The notes under the pieces: generated by a model
Databases searched by the model: none
What the model was told of the DNA's origin: nothing
What the model saw: only the letters and a program-made list of their open reading frames with translations
In this document: one piece after another, positions 1 to 10,790 of the stretch
Layout of the letters: each line of letters begins with the position of its first letter
How positions within the stretch are numbered: the first letter of the stretch is position 1
Translations under genes and position numbers: made by a program
Assembly (NCBI GenBank): GCA_015680685.1
Contig: MNCI01003778.1
Span: 303,438-367,437 of the forward strand
Origin: Gnetum montanum
Taxonomy: Eukaryota > Streptophyta > Gnetopsida > Gnetales > Gnetaceae
Length of the DNA: 64,000 nucleotides
Reading direction: 5' to 3'

Positions 1-351
1 TTGAACCTACTTGAACTCGGAGTGTTCAGCTTAGTTGTGGGGGAGGTGCACACGCTGAATAGCGTATAAATTTTTTAAAATTCATCATCACCTAAAGGAC
101 ATTATTAAGGGTAATTAGTTATAAAATTAAGGATAAATGTGCCAAAAACAATTTCATCTCCTTAGTTATACCGGGAAACTAGATTTGGAAACCACCTAAG
201 TAAAGAGGATTCAATATTATAATCTTTCAAGGACATTTTCTCCTAATAAGTAACGTCACACATAGATAAAGAAAATTCATTAAGGCAAGCAATAAGGTAT
301 AACCTAACTTTGGTAACAACCTTACTAATGATTGGCCCCGTGTGATTGCAG

Positions 352-1119
352 ATGGCCCTGAAACGCGAATAACAGGAAGGTCCTACTCAAGGTGTGATCA
401 AGCGACCTAGGAGAGGTGAAGGAAAAGTTCCTGCTGAACAACATGCAAAGAAGGAAGAATAATCATTTAGTATCCATCAAGAAGACCTTGCCACTGTACA
501 ATCAAGGAAGGGGGAAGGAGGAGCTATTGTAGTGTCTGAATAGGGATGACATCTCACGTTGCCCCAAGATTGTGTTTAGGCCATCCATGAAAGGTCCATA
601 TTAACTACAGTGATCGAGGATTTAAACTTTGGACCTTTCATAGAATTTTCTCCAAAGGCCATTAGGGATCACCTTAAAGGGTCCCCATTGTGGCCTACCC
701 TCTCTAAAAGTGGTGCCTGGTACTTAGGGCAAACATACCAATTTTGGCACAACAAAGAAGAAGGCACCACGGTTAACATTTGTGGTGTGACTGTTGATTT
801 CTCTGTTCAAGCCATTTCAAAAGTATTAAGCCTTTTGAATACAAGACCAAAGGTTTCTCAGAACTAGTTGGAAACTTTTAGAACCAAGCAACTTAATAAA
901 TTGTGGATAGAGAATAAAAGGGTGGTGGAAGAAAAAGAGAAGGATGTTTGAGATGCCTCTATGGCACAAGTGCAAACTTACATGCATGCCAAGGCACTCA
1001 AGGCCTTACAAGAGGAGAAACTCTAGGCCATACTTCAATGCCATCAAATCCCAAGACCTGGAGTGCAAGACAAGGGAAAGGAACCCATGGAGGAGCCACC
1101 ATCACTAGGAACTACATGA
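352..1119 (+). pseudogene. ORFx (extra 3' ORF of Athila-like element), decayed
   Basis: The reading frame runs from ATG at 352 to TGA at 1117-1119 (768 nt, 255 codons) and is broken only by in-frame stops, about eight of them, many at expected CAA/CAG or TGG codons. It has exactly the same length as the copy at 9044-9811, so no net indel separates them. The N-terminus is basic and Gln/Glu-rich. The middle holds a conserved block (FGPFIEFSPKAIRDHLKGSP, then WYLGQTYQFWHN and GVTVDFS), and the C-terminus is rich in Lys/Glu and probably coiled-coil. The GxxVDFSxxAI pattern recalls the 'putative plant transposon protein' family found in the extra ORF of plant LTR elements; that family call is inference. 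ATG directly follows a possible splice acceptor (GATTGCAG). Function unknown. Confidence 0.7.
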
Positions 1120-1311
1120 GTTCCACCCAATCTTGTAGTTATAGGATTTTCTTTTGTGTTTGTCGTGTTGTGTCTCAATTTTGTTCTAATTCCACACTGT
1201 GGCATGAATCCATTATAGTCAGTCAAGAATCCCATACCTATCCACTATGTAATCAATGGAGCTTCTTCTCACTTTAACTTGAGGACAAGTTTTCATTCAA
1301 TCATGGGGGTA

Positions 1312-2182
1312 TGATGAGTCATGAATTGTTGGTTATGATATTGCACCCATGATATCGCATACGCGATATCACGTATATGATATCATAGCCTAGATGTGAT
1401 ATCGCGTACGTGATATCGCGGCCTGTCTCCTCATCTATAAATAAGAGGTAAGAATATTTGGTAGGAATTTTTTAAGTTTAAGTTTTGTAGTTTTTTTAGT
1501 ACTAAGGTAGGGACTTTTTGTCAGTTTTTCCTCACAACCCTTTTCTTCTAGTGCATGCCCGCAGTGTGATGATTGTAATTATACGACATCCTTATTCAAG
1601 TGTGACGTACTTGGACAGGCACATGACTGGAAATAAAGATCGAGATTACTTCATCATTGCGGCATCAACTTAGATTAATTATTTAATTGTTATTATTATT
1701 TACTACTTTCTTAGTTAATATCTCTCTATTTTATCTCCTAGTAATGTGGAATGAGTACAACTTAATCATGAGCATTTAAGTGTGACTACTTGGTAACCCA
1801 GTAGCGTACCTAGGCCATGTGCTTGGTAATCCCAATGGTAGTCATGCACAAGGTCAAAGATGTGTATGGATGATTAAGGAACAGATGCTCATCACACTTA
1901 GGCTAGTTTAGATTCTCTCTCACACACTCTCTCCTAGTTTAGTTGATATTATTTCCGATCATCCCCAAGAGTAGCATTAGTGTAGGAACACATCATACAC
2001 CTCACTCTAGACTAAACCATACGTGACAAAGATAATGCTAGTCCAGGTGGGAAGACAATGAATTTCAATCTATGAGTAACTGTCTAGATACCACAACTAG
2101 TCCTTGTATGAAGTTCGACCGGATCGTGCGTGAAACGCTCATATTCGTATGGTTGAGTATAGGGGTACCTCACTAATCATCA
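1312..2182 (+). repeat. LTR (3') of Athila-like element, copy 1
   Basis: The LTR starts TGATGAGT directly after CATGGGGGTA and ends ACTAATCATCA, giving TG...CA ends and 871 bp. It contains CpG-rich palindromes, TATAAATA at 1436-1443, and a U5-like part (AGTGTGACTACTTGG...) that aligns with the other three LTRs of the family in the window. Confidence 0.88.
1351..1443 (+). promoter_or_regulatory. LTR promoter: three palindromes plus TATA box
   Basis: Three 20-bp palindromes occur at 1351-1370 (GATATCGCATACGCGATATC), 1365-1384 (overlapping the first) and 1398-1417. The last two are 33 bp apart. After the last palindrome there are 18 bp and then TATAAATA (1436-1443). The same spacing is found in the other three LTRs. 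The role as an enhancer or factor-binding site is inferred from position. Confidence 0.65.
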
Positions 2183-2702
2183 GCCATTATATAAGTCCTT
2201 TGGAAATCAAACCAAGTCCAACCACTGCTAGTCACATCACATTGCATCATCAAAGGCTCACCACCATATGACCATGAACCACCACATGAAGATATTATCA
2301 CATCAATAAGAAAAATGGAAAATAAAAATTATAATTTTTAATAAAAATTAATTGATTAATGTTGTTTGGCTTATGAGTTTTGGTCATTGGTTAGAGAAGA
2401 GCCATTAGTCATAGGGAATCTATTTTTTTAGCCTCATAGACAATGCTAATCCCATCAAACAAGTAGCTTTGGACATGGATCACATGCCCTTCTAGTCTCA
2501 TGACATAACTAGTCTAAGGGATCATGGGATTTTTAAAAATGGCCCATCTTCAAATATGGATCACATGCTTTTTCATTGATATCCCAAGAATAAAATCATA
2601 TTAATTAATTAATTAATTATTAGTTTATTTTCCTTGTCATAGGGCTATCTTTAGACATGGATCACATGTATTTCTACTCATATAAAAAGGGAATAATAGT
2701 TT
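2183..2702. other. Unassigned AT-rich DNA between two insertions
   Basis: No coding potential or known element is visible. A 13-bp motif (C/T)ATGGATCACATG occurs three times, at 2474-2486, 2555-2567 and 2656-2668. The stretch ends in AGTTT (2698-2702), the left target duplication of the solo LTR. Confidence 0.5.
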
Positions 2703-4173
2703 TGTTACACCCCACCCAAAGCTAGTAGGTATGGTCATATGCTTATGATTTAGACATTACATGTGGAGTCTCACTAGGCTTTTGGGGATGAGTTAATGTA
2801 TCTTATATGTTATGAGGCTTTGCTTTTTTTGTTATGATTATGATGTATTTACATGATTAACTAATGTGATTATGTACACTAGCCCTGTATGATGTGTTAG
2901 ATAGGTGATGTTGCTAGAAGTGGTGTTAGATTAGGGTACACGAGCATAAATTTGGTATGTTTTATGCTTTATGTGTGATTTTAGCATGTAGGAACATGTA
3001 CTATAGCACTATGTTGCATGATTCTTGGGGTGTGGTTTTGGCATGTGAATGTGTAGAGCATATGATAAGGATCTTGTAGGTTCAAACGGATTTTGATTTG
3101 GAGTCCCGAAGTGTTTGTTACATAGGTTTAAAGTTTATGGTATTAGTTGTGGAAAATGAAAATAACTTATGAAAATAGTTTTTGAAAAAATAAATAATAA
3201 ATAATTAAAAAGAAAAAAAAAGAAAAATTAACTCACTTGTTGTTTTTCTTTTATTTTGTTTCTTTTCCTACTGTTGCCCCTAGAAGCATAAAGCAACAAG
3301 GCCTAAACATTGGTTTTTTTTCCTCATAAGAGACCACCGCCTTTCTACATTGTCATGCTCTGGTTTTCATTTTTTATCTATTTCACTATTATAGAAATAG
3401 AAACCCACAGGGGTCTATTTTTTTAACCATTTCTCCTTTTGCTCTCTTCTTTTTTTGGGTTTTGAGCCTTGGAAACACTTTTTGCTTTGCTCTCTTTGTT
3501 TTTTGGGTTTTGAGCCTTAGAGACACTTTTTGCTTGCTCTAAACTTGGATTTGGGATTGTTGTGGTCATATCTACATTGGCGCAGAAGTTGTTGGGAGTG
3601 AAACAGATTCCTACTAGATTTTTGAGGATTTTCTCCTTGTTTCAGCTTTTCTACCCCAAAAATTTTAATTGGTGGGTTGTCTTTACCTTTTTCCTGTATT
3701 TTGTGCTGGATTAGTATATATGAGCATGCGATGGGGCCATGTGGGAGTAGATGGCTCAAAGTATGAGCTTAGGCATGTTATTTTTCATATTTCCCAAAAT
3801 TGTACAATTTTGGTTACGAATTGTTTATTAATATATGGAATGTATGGTATGATGTGGACATTTGGAATATGATATGTGATGTTGATGAGGTTGATGTGAT
3901 AGGAATACTCTCTTTTTAGGGCTTATTGGGGTGCAAGAATTTTTGGGCATTCCAAATATTAATTAAATATTATTTTATTAATCAAACTTTGAACATGCAT
4001 AACTTTGCTTCTAGGAGTCCGATTTAGGTAAAATTAGTGTTGTTGGGATCATTGTGGAAAGTGCTTTCTAATCATGGAATTAGTTTTCTCTTTGGGCATA
4101 TATCATTTTGAAGGTTATTATAGTGGTCATTTATATGAAAGTACATATATTTTAAGAAATATGGTATTGTTAG

Positions 4174-5034
4174 AGATGAGTTGCATTTTGGGTGACCGCG
4201 ATATCGCATACACAATATCGCATGCTCGTCGCGATATCGTGTACGCAATATCGCATGCTCGTCGCGATATCGTGTACGCAATATCGTAGCCCACCTCCAG
4301 TTCTATAAATAAGAGGCAGCTCTCCCTTGTTTCTTAGTTTTTAGTTTAGATTGTAGCTAGACCCTGGCAATTTTGTCCCTCCAGAGTTAGAATATTTTCC
4401 AGTGTCTACTCGCAGTGTGGTGAATGTAATTGTATGACATCCTTTATTCAAGTGTGACGTACTTGGACATGCACATGACCAGAAATAAAGATCGAGATTA
4501 CTTCATTATTGTAGAATTCACTTTGTTTATTTATTTATTTAATTGTTATTTACTACTTTCCTAATTAGTCTCTCTCACCCTTAAACTCACATTAGAACGC
4601 AAAATGAGTACGAATTGATTACGAGCATTTAAGTGTGAATACTTGGTAATCCAATAGCGTACCTAGGATCTGTGCTTGGTAATCCCAGTGGTACTCATGC
4701 ACGAAGTCCAAGATGTGTACAGATAATCAAGGAATGGATGCTCATCGCACTTAGGCTAGATTAGATTCTCTTACCCTTTCTCTCTTAGCTTATATAATAT
4801 TACTTTCCATTGCCCTCAGGAGTAGCATTAGAGTAGAAACCCATCATACACCTCACTCTGGACTAAACCATATGTGATAAATATAATACAAGTCTAGGTG
4901 GGAAGACTATGAACTGCAACCTAAGGCTAACTATCTAGGTGCCACAACTAGTCTGTCTGCAGAGTTCGATCGGATCACGAGTGAAAACACTCATATTTGT
5001 ATGGTTGAGTGTAGGGGTACCTCACCACTCATCA
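4174..5034 (+). repeat. 5' LTR of the pol-less Athila-like element
   Basis: The first base follows the GTTAG duplication; it reads AGATGAG where the 3' LTR reads TGATGAG, a single change at the terminus. It ends CACTCATCA at 5034, one base before the primer site. It has three palindrome units where the 3' LTR has two, which accounts for 33 of the 46 bp length difference (861 against 815 bp). Confidence 0.9.
4200..4311 (+). promoter_or_regulatory. LTR promoter: three 33-bp palindrome units plus TATA box
   Basis: Imperfect 20-bp palindromes of the form GATATCGTGTACGCAATATC lie at 4200-4219, 4233-4252 and 4266-4285, that is every 33 bp, joined by the spacer GCATGCTCGTCGC. TATAAATA is at 4304-4311, 18 bp after the last palindrome. 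Confidence 0.65.
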
Positions 5035-5035
5035 T

Positions 5036-5052
5036 TGGCACCATTGCCGGGG
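5036..5052 (+). other. Primer binding site, tRNA-Asp type
   Basis: TGGCACCATTGCCGGGG lies one base after the LTR. The complement of the 3' end of plant tRNA-Asp(GTC) plus CCA is TGGCGCCGTTGCCGGGG. The two mismatches are both G to A at CpG sites, as expected from methylation decay. Use of tRNA-Asp is characteristic of Athila-lineage elements. Confidence 0.85.
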
Positions 5053-5173
5053 ACGATGCTAGTTACCTAGATTAGTTATATCATACAAGGTCGTTGTATA
5101 GGACTTAACATTACATCTTTTAGAAAGAAAGAAAAAGAGAGTTACATATAAATTCACACACAACTTCACAACA

Positions 5174-7169
5174 ATGCCTCTCCTACAAGATTACAATAAT
5201 GCCACACCTAGTGAGGAAGTTCATTGGAGAACCAACGAACTATATGACGATGGAGATTGGAGTACACAACCTGAAGTGGGGGTTTCTTTTAAACATGAAT
5301 GAAAGAAATATCATCCCAACCGCAAAAAAGCATAACTTACAAGATGACAATGAACCCCCACTAGCCACTACAAGGTTAACGCAAATACAAGAGGCTGTTT
5401 GAATCTCATGTAGGCATTGTAAAGAGAGCCGTCTACCCAGGCTCGATTTAAATAACTTTTCTAATTTTTTAGGAGGCTATGATTTAGACCCGTATCAACA
5501 TTTACAAGCCTTCTACGATGCCTACACATGGAATATCATTGATAACAAGTGGCAAAAACTTAAGCTCTTTCCCATGACACTCATTGGCCAAGCAAAAGTA
5601 TGGTATAGATTGTTAAAACCAAATTCAATACAACGTTGGTCAACAATGGTAGAAGTCTTTAATGAAAGATATCAAACCTATCCAAGAGTTTCAACCTTGA
5701 GGAAACAAATCCAAGAGTGGAAACAAGCACAACATGAACCCTTGGACATGGCTTTAGAAAGATATTATGCACTATTAAACAACTGTCCAGGCCATGGGTT
5801 TTTTGAGGAAAGGCTAATGTACCATATTATTGATGGGCTTCGTGATGCAAAAAGAGAGACCTTAGGAATGTATGCCCAAGGTTAACTATATGAACTATGA
5901 ACCCATCAAGTCCAAGATCTTATTAAGCAAGTAGCAAAAGAAGAAGGAGAATTAGCTATATGGGAGAGTGTTGAAAAACATCAATGGGACCAAAATCTCA
6001 ACTTAACAAAGGCCCATGATCATAAAAAAGAGAAATAAACCAATATCGAGGTGGAAACATTATCTTTGCCAACATAACAAACATTGGAAGAAGTCAAGGA
6101 AAAGATCAATAAGATGTTGGAATGGACGTATCAAAAGTGTGGAGAATTTATCAACGTTATTGGAGATAGAGTTTTGACAACCCAAGAAGTAGGACAAAAT
6201 AGTAGACAATCGAAAAGAAGGGATAAAGAAAATAAGAGCTCAACTGCCAATCATACGTATGAATGCAACATATTCCTGTATGATCACCCCAAGGGCCAAT
6301 GCCCAATATTGTTACACTTACATGAGCATTGGGGCAATACGTTACATCTAGATTTCATACAAAGATACTATGTTCAATCATAGTGGCAAAAATCCCAGTC
6401 ATGGGGGAAACCACCACTAGACTAGAGACATCCTTCATATCATTCAAATCCAAATGCTTATCTTGTTCAACATCTTGTTTCTGCAACTGGGCCAACATAC
6501 TCTATCTCACCACATTACTATTCTCCAAAATACTATCAACCCATGCTTCCAACACAACCACCACCTTGTGTATCTTATACGCCTCCTAACTTTTAACATT
6601 CTCATCCTTTCCCTCCTTCTAAATCACCACCAACTATTCCTAAGGTGTCTACACCACCGAAACAACCCATAAACATTACTTGTGCTCCTACTACCAACAG
6701 CAATGAAAAGCCTCCTCGACATCCAAAGCGTCCCTTCTTTAAACATGATCATAAAAAGAGACAACACAATTCTGAGGCCACTACATCATCCAACTCAGCA
6801 CAAGTCCCACATTGTGGTGCACCCTTACCTTCGAACCCAATGCCTCATGTAACTTCATTCGGGCCACCAACTCACACTCCAAAAATCATATGGCCTAATG
6901 AAGACAAAAATGGAGAGCGACAACCCAATCCTTGCGTACTATCTTCCAATCACAAACATTATAGTGGTTCAACTCATTATCTGGGAACTACATCATATAA
7001 ATTGCCCCACTATGCTCATTATAATCAAGTGTGTGAAACTCGATGGGGTAAATATGACCAAGCTAGAATACTTCCAGAATGCAAGGATCCCCGTCATCAA
7101 TTATTAATCCTTGCCATCCTCAACCATTTAGCTATGAGGGATATCCCACACTCTAATAAGCAGGATTAA
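5174..7169 (+). pseudogene. gag: gag of the pol-less Athila-like element, decayed
   Basis: The nucleocapsid/capsid protein would package the element RNA. The likely start is ATG at 5174 (MPLLQDYNN...), with one frameshift near 5290. From there the frame stays the same to TAA at 7167-7169 and is broken only by in-frame stops (5400, 5883, near 6036, 6075, 6381, 6420 and 6588). The retrotransposon gag core lies at about 5460-5875: GGYDLDPYQHLQAF, then KLFPMTLIGQAKVWYRLLKP, RWSTMVEVFNERY and CPGHGF. A Pro/Gln/His-rich C-terminal tail follows from about 6430. The core matches the gag cores near 14.95-15.29 kb and 62.3 kb. A clear zinc knuckle is not seen. No protease or RT follows. Confidence 0.8.
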
Positions 7170-9043
7170 TAACCACTTTTTATTTTTCTTTAATTTTTCA
7201 ATATTTTTTTCTAGTTTTTCATTTTTTCAACTTTTTGTTTTATCTTTTTATCGTTTTGTATTTTTGTCTTTTTATGTTTTTGTAAGTAATCTCTTCTATG
7301 AATAAAACACTCATGTGGATTGTTGGTTAAGGTGTGTTCTATGTTATTAAGTCATGAGTGATCAATTATTTCGGCAGTGAGCCCATTACACACACTTATC
7401 CATTCTACAAATAAGAGGTTCTATTCGAGGGTACAGTGATATTCTTCATATTTTTACAACTTAAAATTAATTTTGTGTTCATTGTACCCAGAATGAAGAA
7501 GGATGGACCAAGAGGGAATGATTAGGGTGTGACATCAAGGGGACTTGTGGATTCTCTTTGGTGAGATCTATGGGGGTTATCATGCAACGTGGTTGTACTA
7601 AGATCCTTGTAGATCTAATGAAAAAGGGAGTAAGAGTAATCAAAAGGATACTTAAAAATCCAATGCTATTCTAGGGGGTCCCACTAGAAAGACATGCACC
7701 CATGCCTAAAGGTTGGCAGCTTCTATGGATTCAATATTCAAAAAGAAAAAAAAGAAGAGAAGAAAAGAGAAAATGAAAAAAAAAGTGCCATAAAATAAAA
7801 GTTACTCCTTCCTTGAACAAAATGCCAAGTGATCGTATGCCTTGTTGTCATGGTACTCTCATAGTTGTTCATCATGGGATGAAACAATGCGATGTCACTG
7901 ACTAGAAGGATGGACTTGGTCCTGATCTTGGAATGATGGGTTAATGACACCTTAATCATGCTTTACACGCAGGATGAACTATGCCCTAGGTCAGTTACCT
8001 CATGTCCTAATCTCTACGATCCCTTTCTATAATTCATCTCATCTCACTGTTTGTGTAATTGTGGCTCATGTCTCATGTAGCGTAGAATTCTTACCTCATT
8101 CTGGTGATATTTACATGTGTGTGTTTTGTGGAGTTAGTGCAGATTACACTTAACACTTCTAGTGCCCACGTACACTTTAAGTGTGGTTACACAAGGGACC
8201 TACTTTGGGGAGGATCCACTTGTGTAATCTTTTGTAATCTTCACTTATGACACAGCTCACACACACCATTTATTACCCTCAACGTATTGTTCATGATATT
8301 GTTTCCCTTATTACTATCCCTTTGATTCAACGTTCCTATGAATCATCACATAACCTTTTTCTTACCACCCAAGGTTTTATTGATAAATTCCACACTATCA
8401 TAATTTTCATGCCTTCAGAACTAGTTGAATTACCTTGGAACCCTTTAACAATCATCTAGATGTCCTTAATTTACATTGCTTAATTTCAAAAACAAATTAA
8501 AAATTTGGTACATTCTCTAAGTGCCCTAACTTTGATGAAAATATATATTCATGACCCCTTGTTCTAATCACCATCATTTGCAACTGTTCACACAGGGGAA
8601 GTTTTTCAAATTCCTCTCTATGACTCGCGATTGCCCATCCCATGCTTTCATATCCATAACTCGCTTGTTGGTACTCCGATTTTCATTCTGTTTGAACCTA
8701 CTTGACCCTGGAGTGTTTAGCTTATTCGTGGGGGAAGGGCACATGCCAAATAGTGCATAAATTTTTTGAGATTCATCATCACCCAAAGGACATATTTAAG
8801 GGTAATTAGTTGTAAAATTAAGAATAGAATGTGTCAAAAACAATTTCATCCCCTTAGCTATACCGGAAAATTAAATTTGGAAACCACCTAAGCAAAGAGG
8901 ACTCAACATTATAATCTGTCGGGGACATGTTCTTCCAATAATTAACATCACATGAAAATAAAGAAAATCTATTAAGGCAAGCAGTAAGGTATAACCTAAC
9001 TTTGGTAACAACCTTACTAACGATTGACCCCGTGTGATTGTAG
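7170..9043 (+). other. Non-coding stretch between gag and ORFx
   Basis: It begins with a T-rich tract (7170-7270), has a purine tract (7738-7790), and contains CCTACTTTGGGGAGGATC near 8200, which matches the region 3' of pol in the element at 14.4-22.7 kb (about 21310-21330). No RT, RNase H or integrase motif was found in any frame. The part from about 8690 repeats the left window edge (from position 1). It ends with a possible branch point (CTAAT) and the acceptor GATTGTAG just before the ORFx ATG. Confidence 0.65.
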
Positions 9044-9811
9044 ATGGCCCCAAAACATGGACAACAGGAAGGTCCTACTCAAGGTGTGATCAAACAACCT
9101 AGGAGAGGTGAAGGAAAAGTTCCTACCGAACAACATGTAGAGCAGGAGGAACAATCATTTAGTGTCTACCAAGAAGACCCTACTACTATACAATCAAGGT
9201 AGGTGAAAGGAGGAGTTGCTGCAGCGTTTGAATAGGGACGATATCTCACACTGACCTAGGATTCTATTCAGATCATCCATGAAAGGTCCATATTCACTAT
9301 AGTGATCATGGAATTAAGCTTTGGACCTTTCACAGAATTTTCTCCAGAGGCCATTAGGGATCACCTCAAAGGATCCCCATTATGACCTATCCTCTCTAAA
9401 AGCGATGCTTGGTACTTAGGGGAAACATACCAATTTTGGCACAATAAAGAAGAAGGCACCACGGTTAACAATTGTGGTGTGACTGTTGACTTATTTGTTG
9501 AAGCCATTTTGGAAGTATTAAACCTTCCGAATACAGGGCAAAATTTTTCTCAAAACCAGCTGGACACTTTCAAAACCAAGCAACTTAATAAACTGTTGAC
9601 AGAGAATAAAAGGGTGGCAGAAGAAAAAGAGAAGGATGACTGGGATGCCTCTATGGCACAAGCACAAACTTACACATGCACCAAGGCACTCAAGGCCTTA
9701 CAAGAGGAAAAACTCCAGACCATACTTCAAAGCCATCAAATCCCAAGACCTGGAGCACAAGAAAAGGGAAAGACACCTATGGAGGAGCCATCGCCACCTG
9801 GAACTAATTGA
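9044..9811 (+). pseudogene. ORFx (extra 3' ORF), least decayed copy
   Basis: The frame runs from ATG 9044 to TGA 9809-9811 (255 codons) with four in-frame stops (TAG near 9203, 9233 and 9269; TGA near 9386) and no frameshift. From N to C: a basic, Gln-rich head (MAPKHGQQEGPTQG); a conserved globular block with FGPFTEFSPEAIRDHLKG, WYLGETYQFWHN and CGVTVDLFVEAILEVLNLP; a Lys/Glu/Gln helix-rich part (about residues 185-235) that could form a coiled coil; and a Pro-rich tail. No membrane segment or signal peptide is visible, so it is not env-like by composition. It resembles extra ORFs of plant LTR elements in the GVxVDxxxxAIxxVLxLP pattern. Role unknown. It sits where Athila elements carry their third gene. 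Confidence 0.75.
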
Positions 9812-9965
9812 GTTCCACACATTTTTGTAAATGTAGAACATTTTGTGTTGTGTCTTCATTTTTTTTTTCATTTCACACAATGGCATCATCCCAGTCTTCC
9901 ATCCAATAATCCCATACCTATCCACTGTGTAATCACTATAACTCAAGGATGAGTTTTCATTCAGT

Positions 9966-9975
9966 CATGGGGGTA
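9966..9975 (+). other. Polypurine-like tract before 3' LTR
   Basis: CATGGGGGTA directly precedes the 3' LTR. The same block occurs at 1302-1311 and 22107-22116. GGGGG is the only pure purine run; its role as plus-strand primer is inferred from position. Confidence 0.6.
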
Positions 9976-10790
9976 TGATGAGTTGCGTTTTGGGCAACCG
10001 CAATATTGCGTACGTGATATCGCATGCTTGTCTCAATATTGCGTATGCGATATCACAGCCCGTTGCCAGTTCTATAAATAAGAGTTGACTCTCCCTTGTT
10101 TCTTAGTTTTTAGTTTAGATTGTAGCTAGACTCTGGCAGTTTTGTCCCTCTAGAGTTAGAATATTTTCTAGTGTCTGCCCGCAGTGTGGTGAATGTAATT
10201 GTACGATATCCTTTATTCGAGTGTGATGTAATTGGACATGCACATGGCCAGAAATAAAGATAAAGATTACTTCATCATTGTAGCATTCACTTTTTATTTA
10301 TTTAATTAATTGTTATTCACTACTTTCCTAATTAGTCTCTCTCACCCTTAAACTCACGTTAGAATGTGGAATGAGTACGACTTGATTACGAGCATTTAAG
10401 TGTGACTACTTGCTAACCCAATAGCATACCTAAGATCTACACTTGGTAATACCAGTGGTAGTCATGCATGAAGTCCAAGATGTGTACAGATAATTAAGGA
10501 ATGGATGCTCATCACACTTAGGCTAAATTAGATTCTCTTACCCTTTCTCTCTTAGCTTAGATAATATTACTTTCCATTGCCCTTAGAAGTAGCATTAGAG
10601 TAGAAACCCATCATACACCTCACTCTAGACTAAATCATACATGAAAAATATAATACTAGTCTAGGTGGGAAGATAGCGAACTGCAACCTAAGGCTAACTG
10701 TCTAGGTGCCACAACTAGTCCGTCTGCGGAGTTCGACTGGATCATGCATGAAAATTCTTGTATTCATATGGATTACCTCACCACTCATCA
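9976..10790 (+). repeat. 3' LTR of the pol-less Athila-like element
   Basis: It starts TGATGAGTTGCG and ends CCACTCATCA, with GTTAG following. Two palindromes lie at 10002-10021 and 10035-10054 (33 bp apart) and TATAAATA at 10073-10080, again 18 bp after the palindrome. Confidence 0.9.

Larger units (their letters stand above)
1..2182 (+). mobile_element. 3' end of an Athila-like Ty3/gypsy element (left part outside window)
   Basis: The first 1.3 kb matches, nearly base for base, the 3' internal region of the complete element further right (about 8690-9975). It holds the same ORFx, the same block before the LTR (TCATGGGGGTA) and then an LTR that ends ...ATCATCA at 2182. Only the 3' end lies in the window, so it cannot be said whether this copy carries pol. 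The base pairs after the LTR are GCCAT; the matching duplication on the left is out of view. Assignment to Athila rests on the shared LTR, which in the sister copy abuts a tRNA-Asp primer site. Confidence 0.85.
4174..10790 (+). mobile_element. Complete, pol-less Athila-like Ty3/gypsy element
   Basis: The element has a 5' LTR (4174-5034), a tRNA-Asp-type primer site (5036-5052), decayed gag (5174-7169), a long non-coding stretch, ORFx (9044-9811), a short G-run before the 3' LTR, and a 3' LTR (9976-10790). It is flanked by GTTAG on both sides (4169-4173 and 10791-10795). At 6,617 bp it is short for this lineage because protease, RT, RNase H and integrase are absent: the sequence passes from the gag C-terminus straight into DNA that corresponds to the region 3' of pol in the element at 14.4-22.7 kb. 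It must have moved with enzymes supplied in trans. By eye the LTRs differ at about 20 of 225 aligned positions, so the insertion is old. Confidence 0.9.

Noticed and set aside
948-1277. Open frame of 109 codons overlapping ORFx and the start of the LTR
   Set aside because: It is in a different frame from the conserved ORFx and has no counterpart in the copy at 9044-9811; a chance frame.
4200-4285. CRISPR-like array (33-bp repeats with a palindromic unit)
   Set aside because: Repeats are contiguous, with no variable spacers, number three at most, and lie in a plant LTR U3 with a TATA box.
4072-4289. Frames with repeated ISHARRDIVYA or MRTRYRDEHAIL peptides
   Set aside because: These translate the 33-bp palindrome repeat of the LTR promoter, which is non-coding; peptide repetition only reflects DNA repetition.
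9044-9811. ORFx as an env-like gene
   Set aside because: No signal peptide, no membrane segment and a lysine/glutamate coiled-coil composition; position alone does not justify the name.
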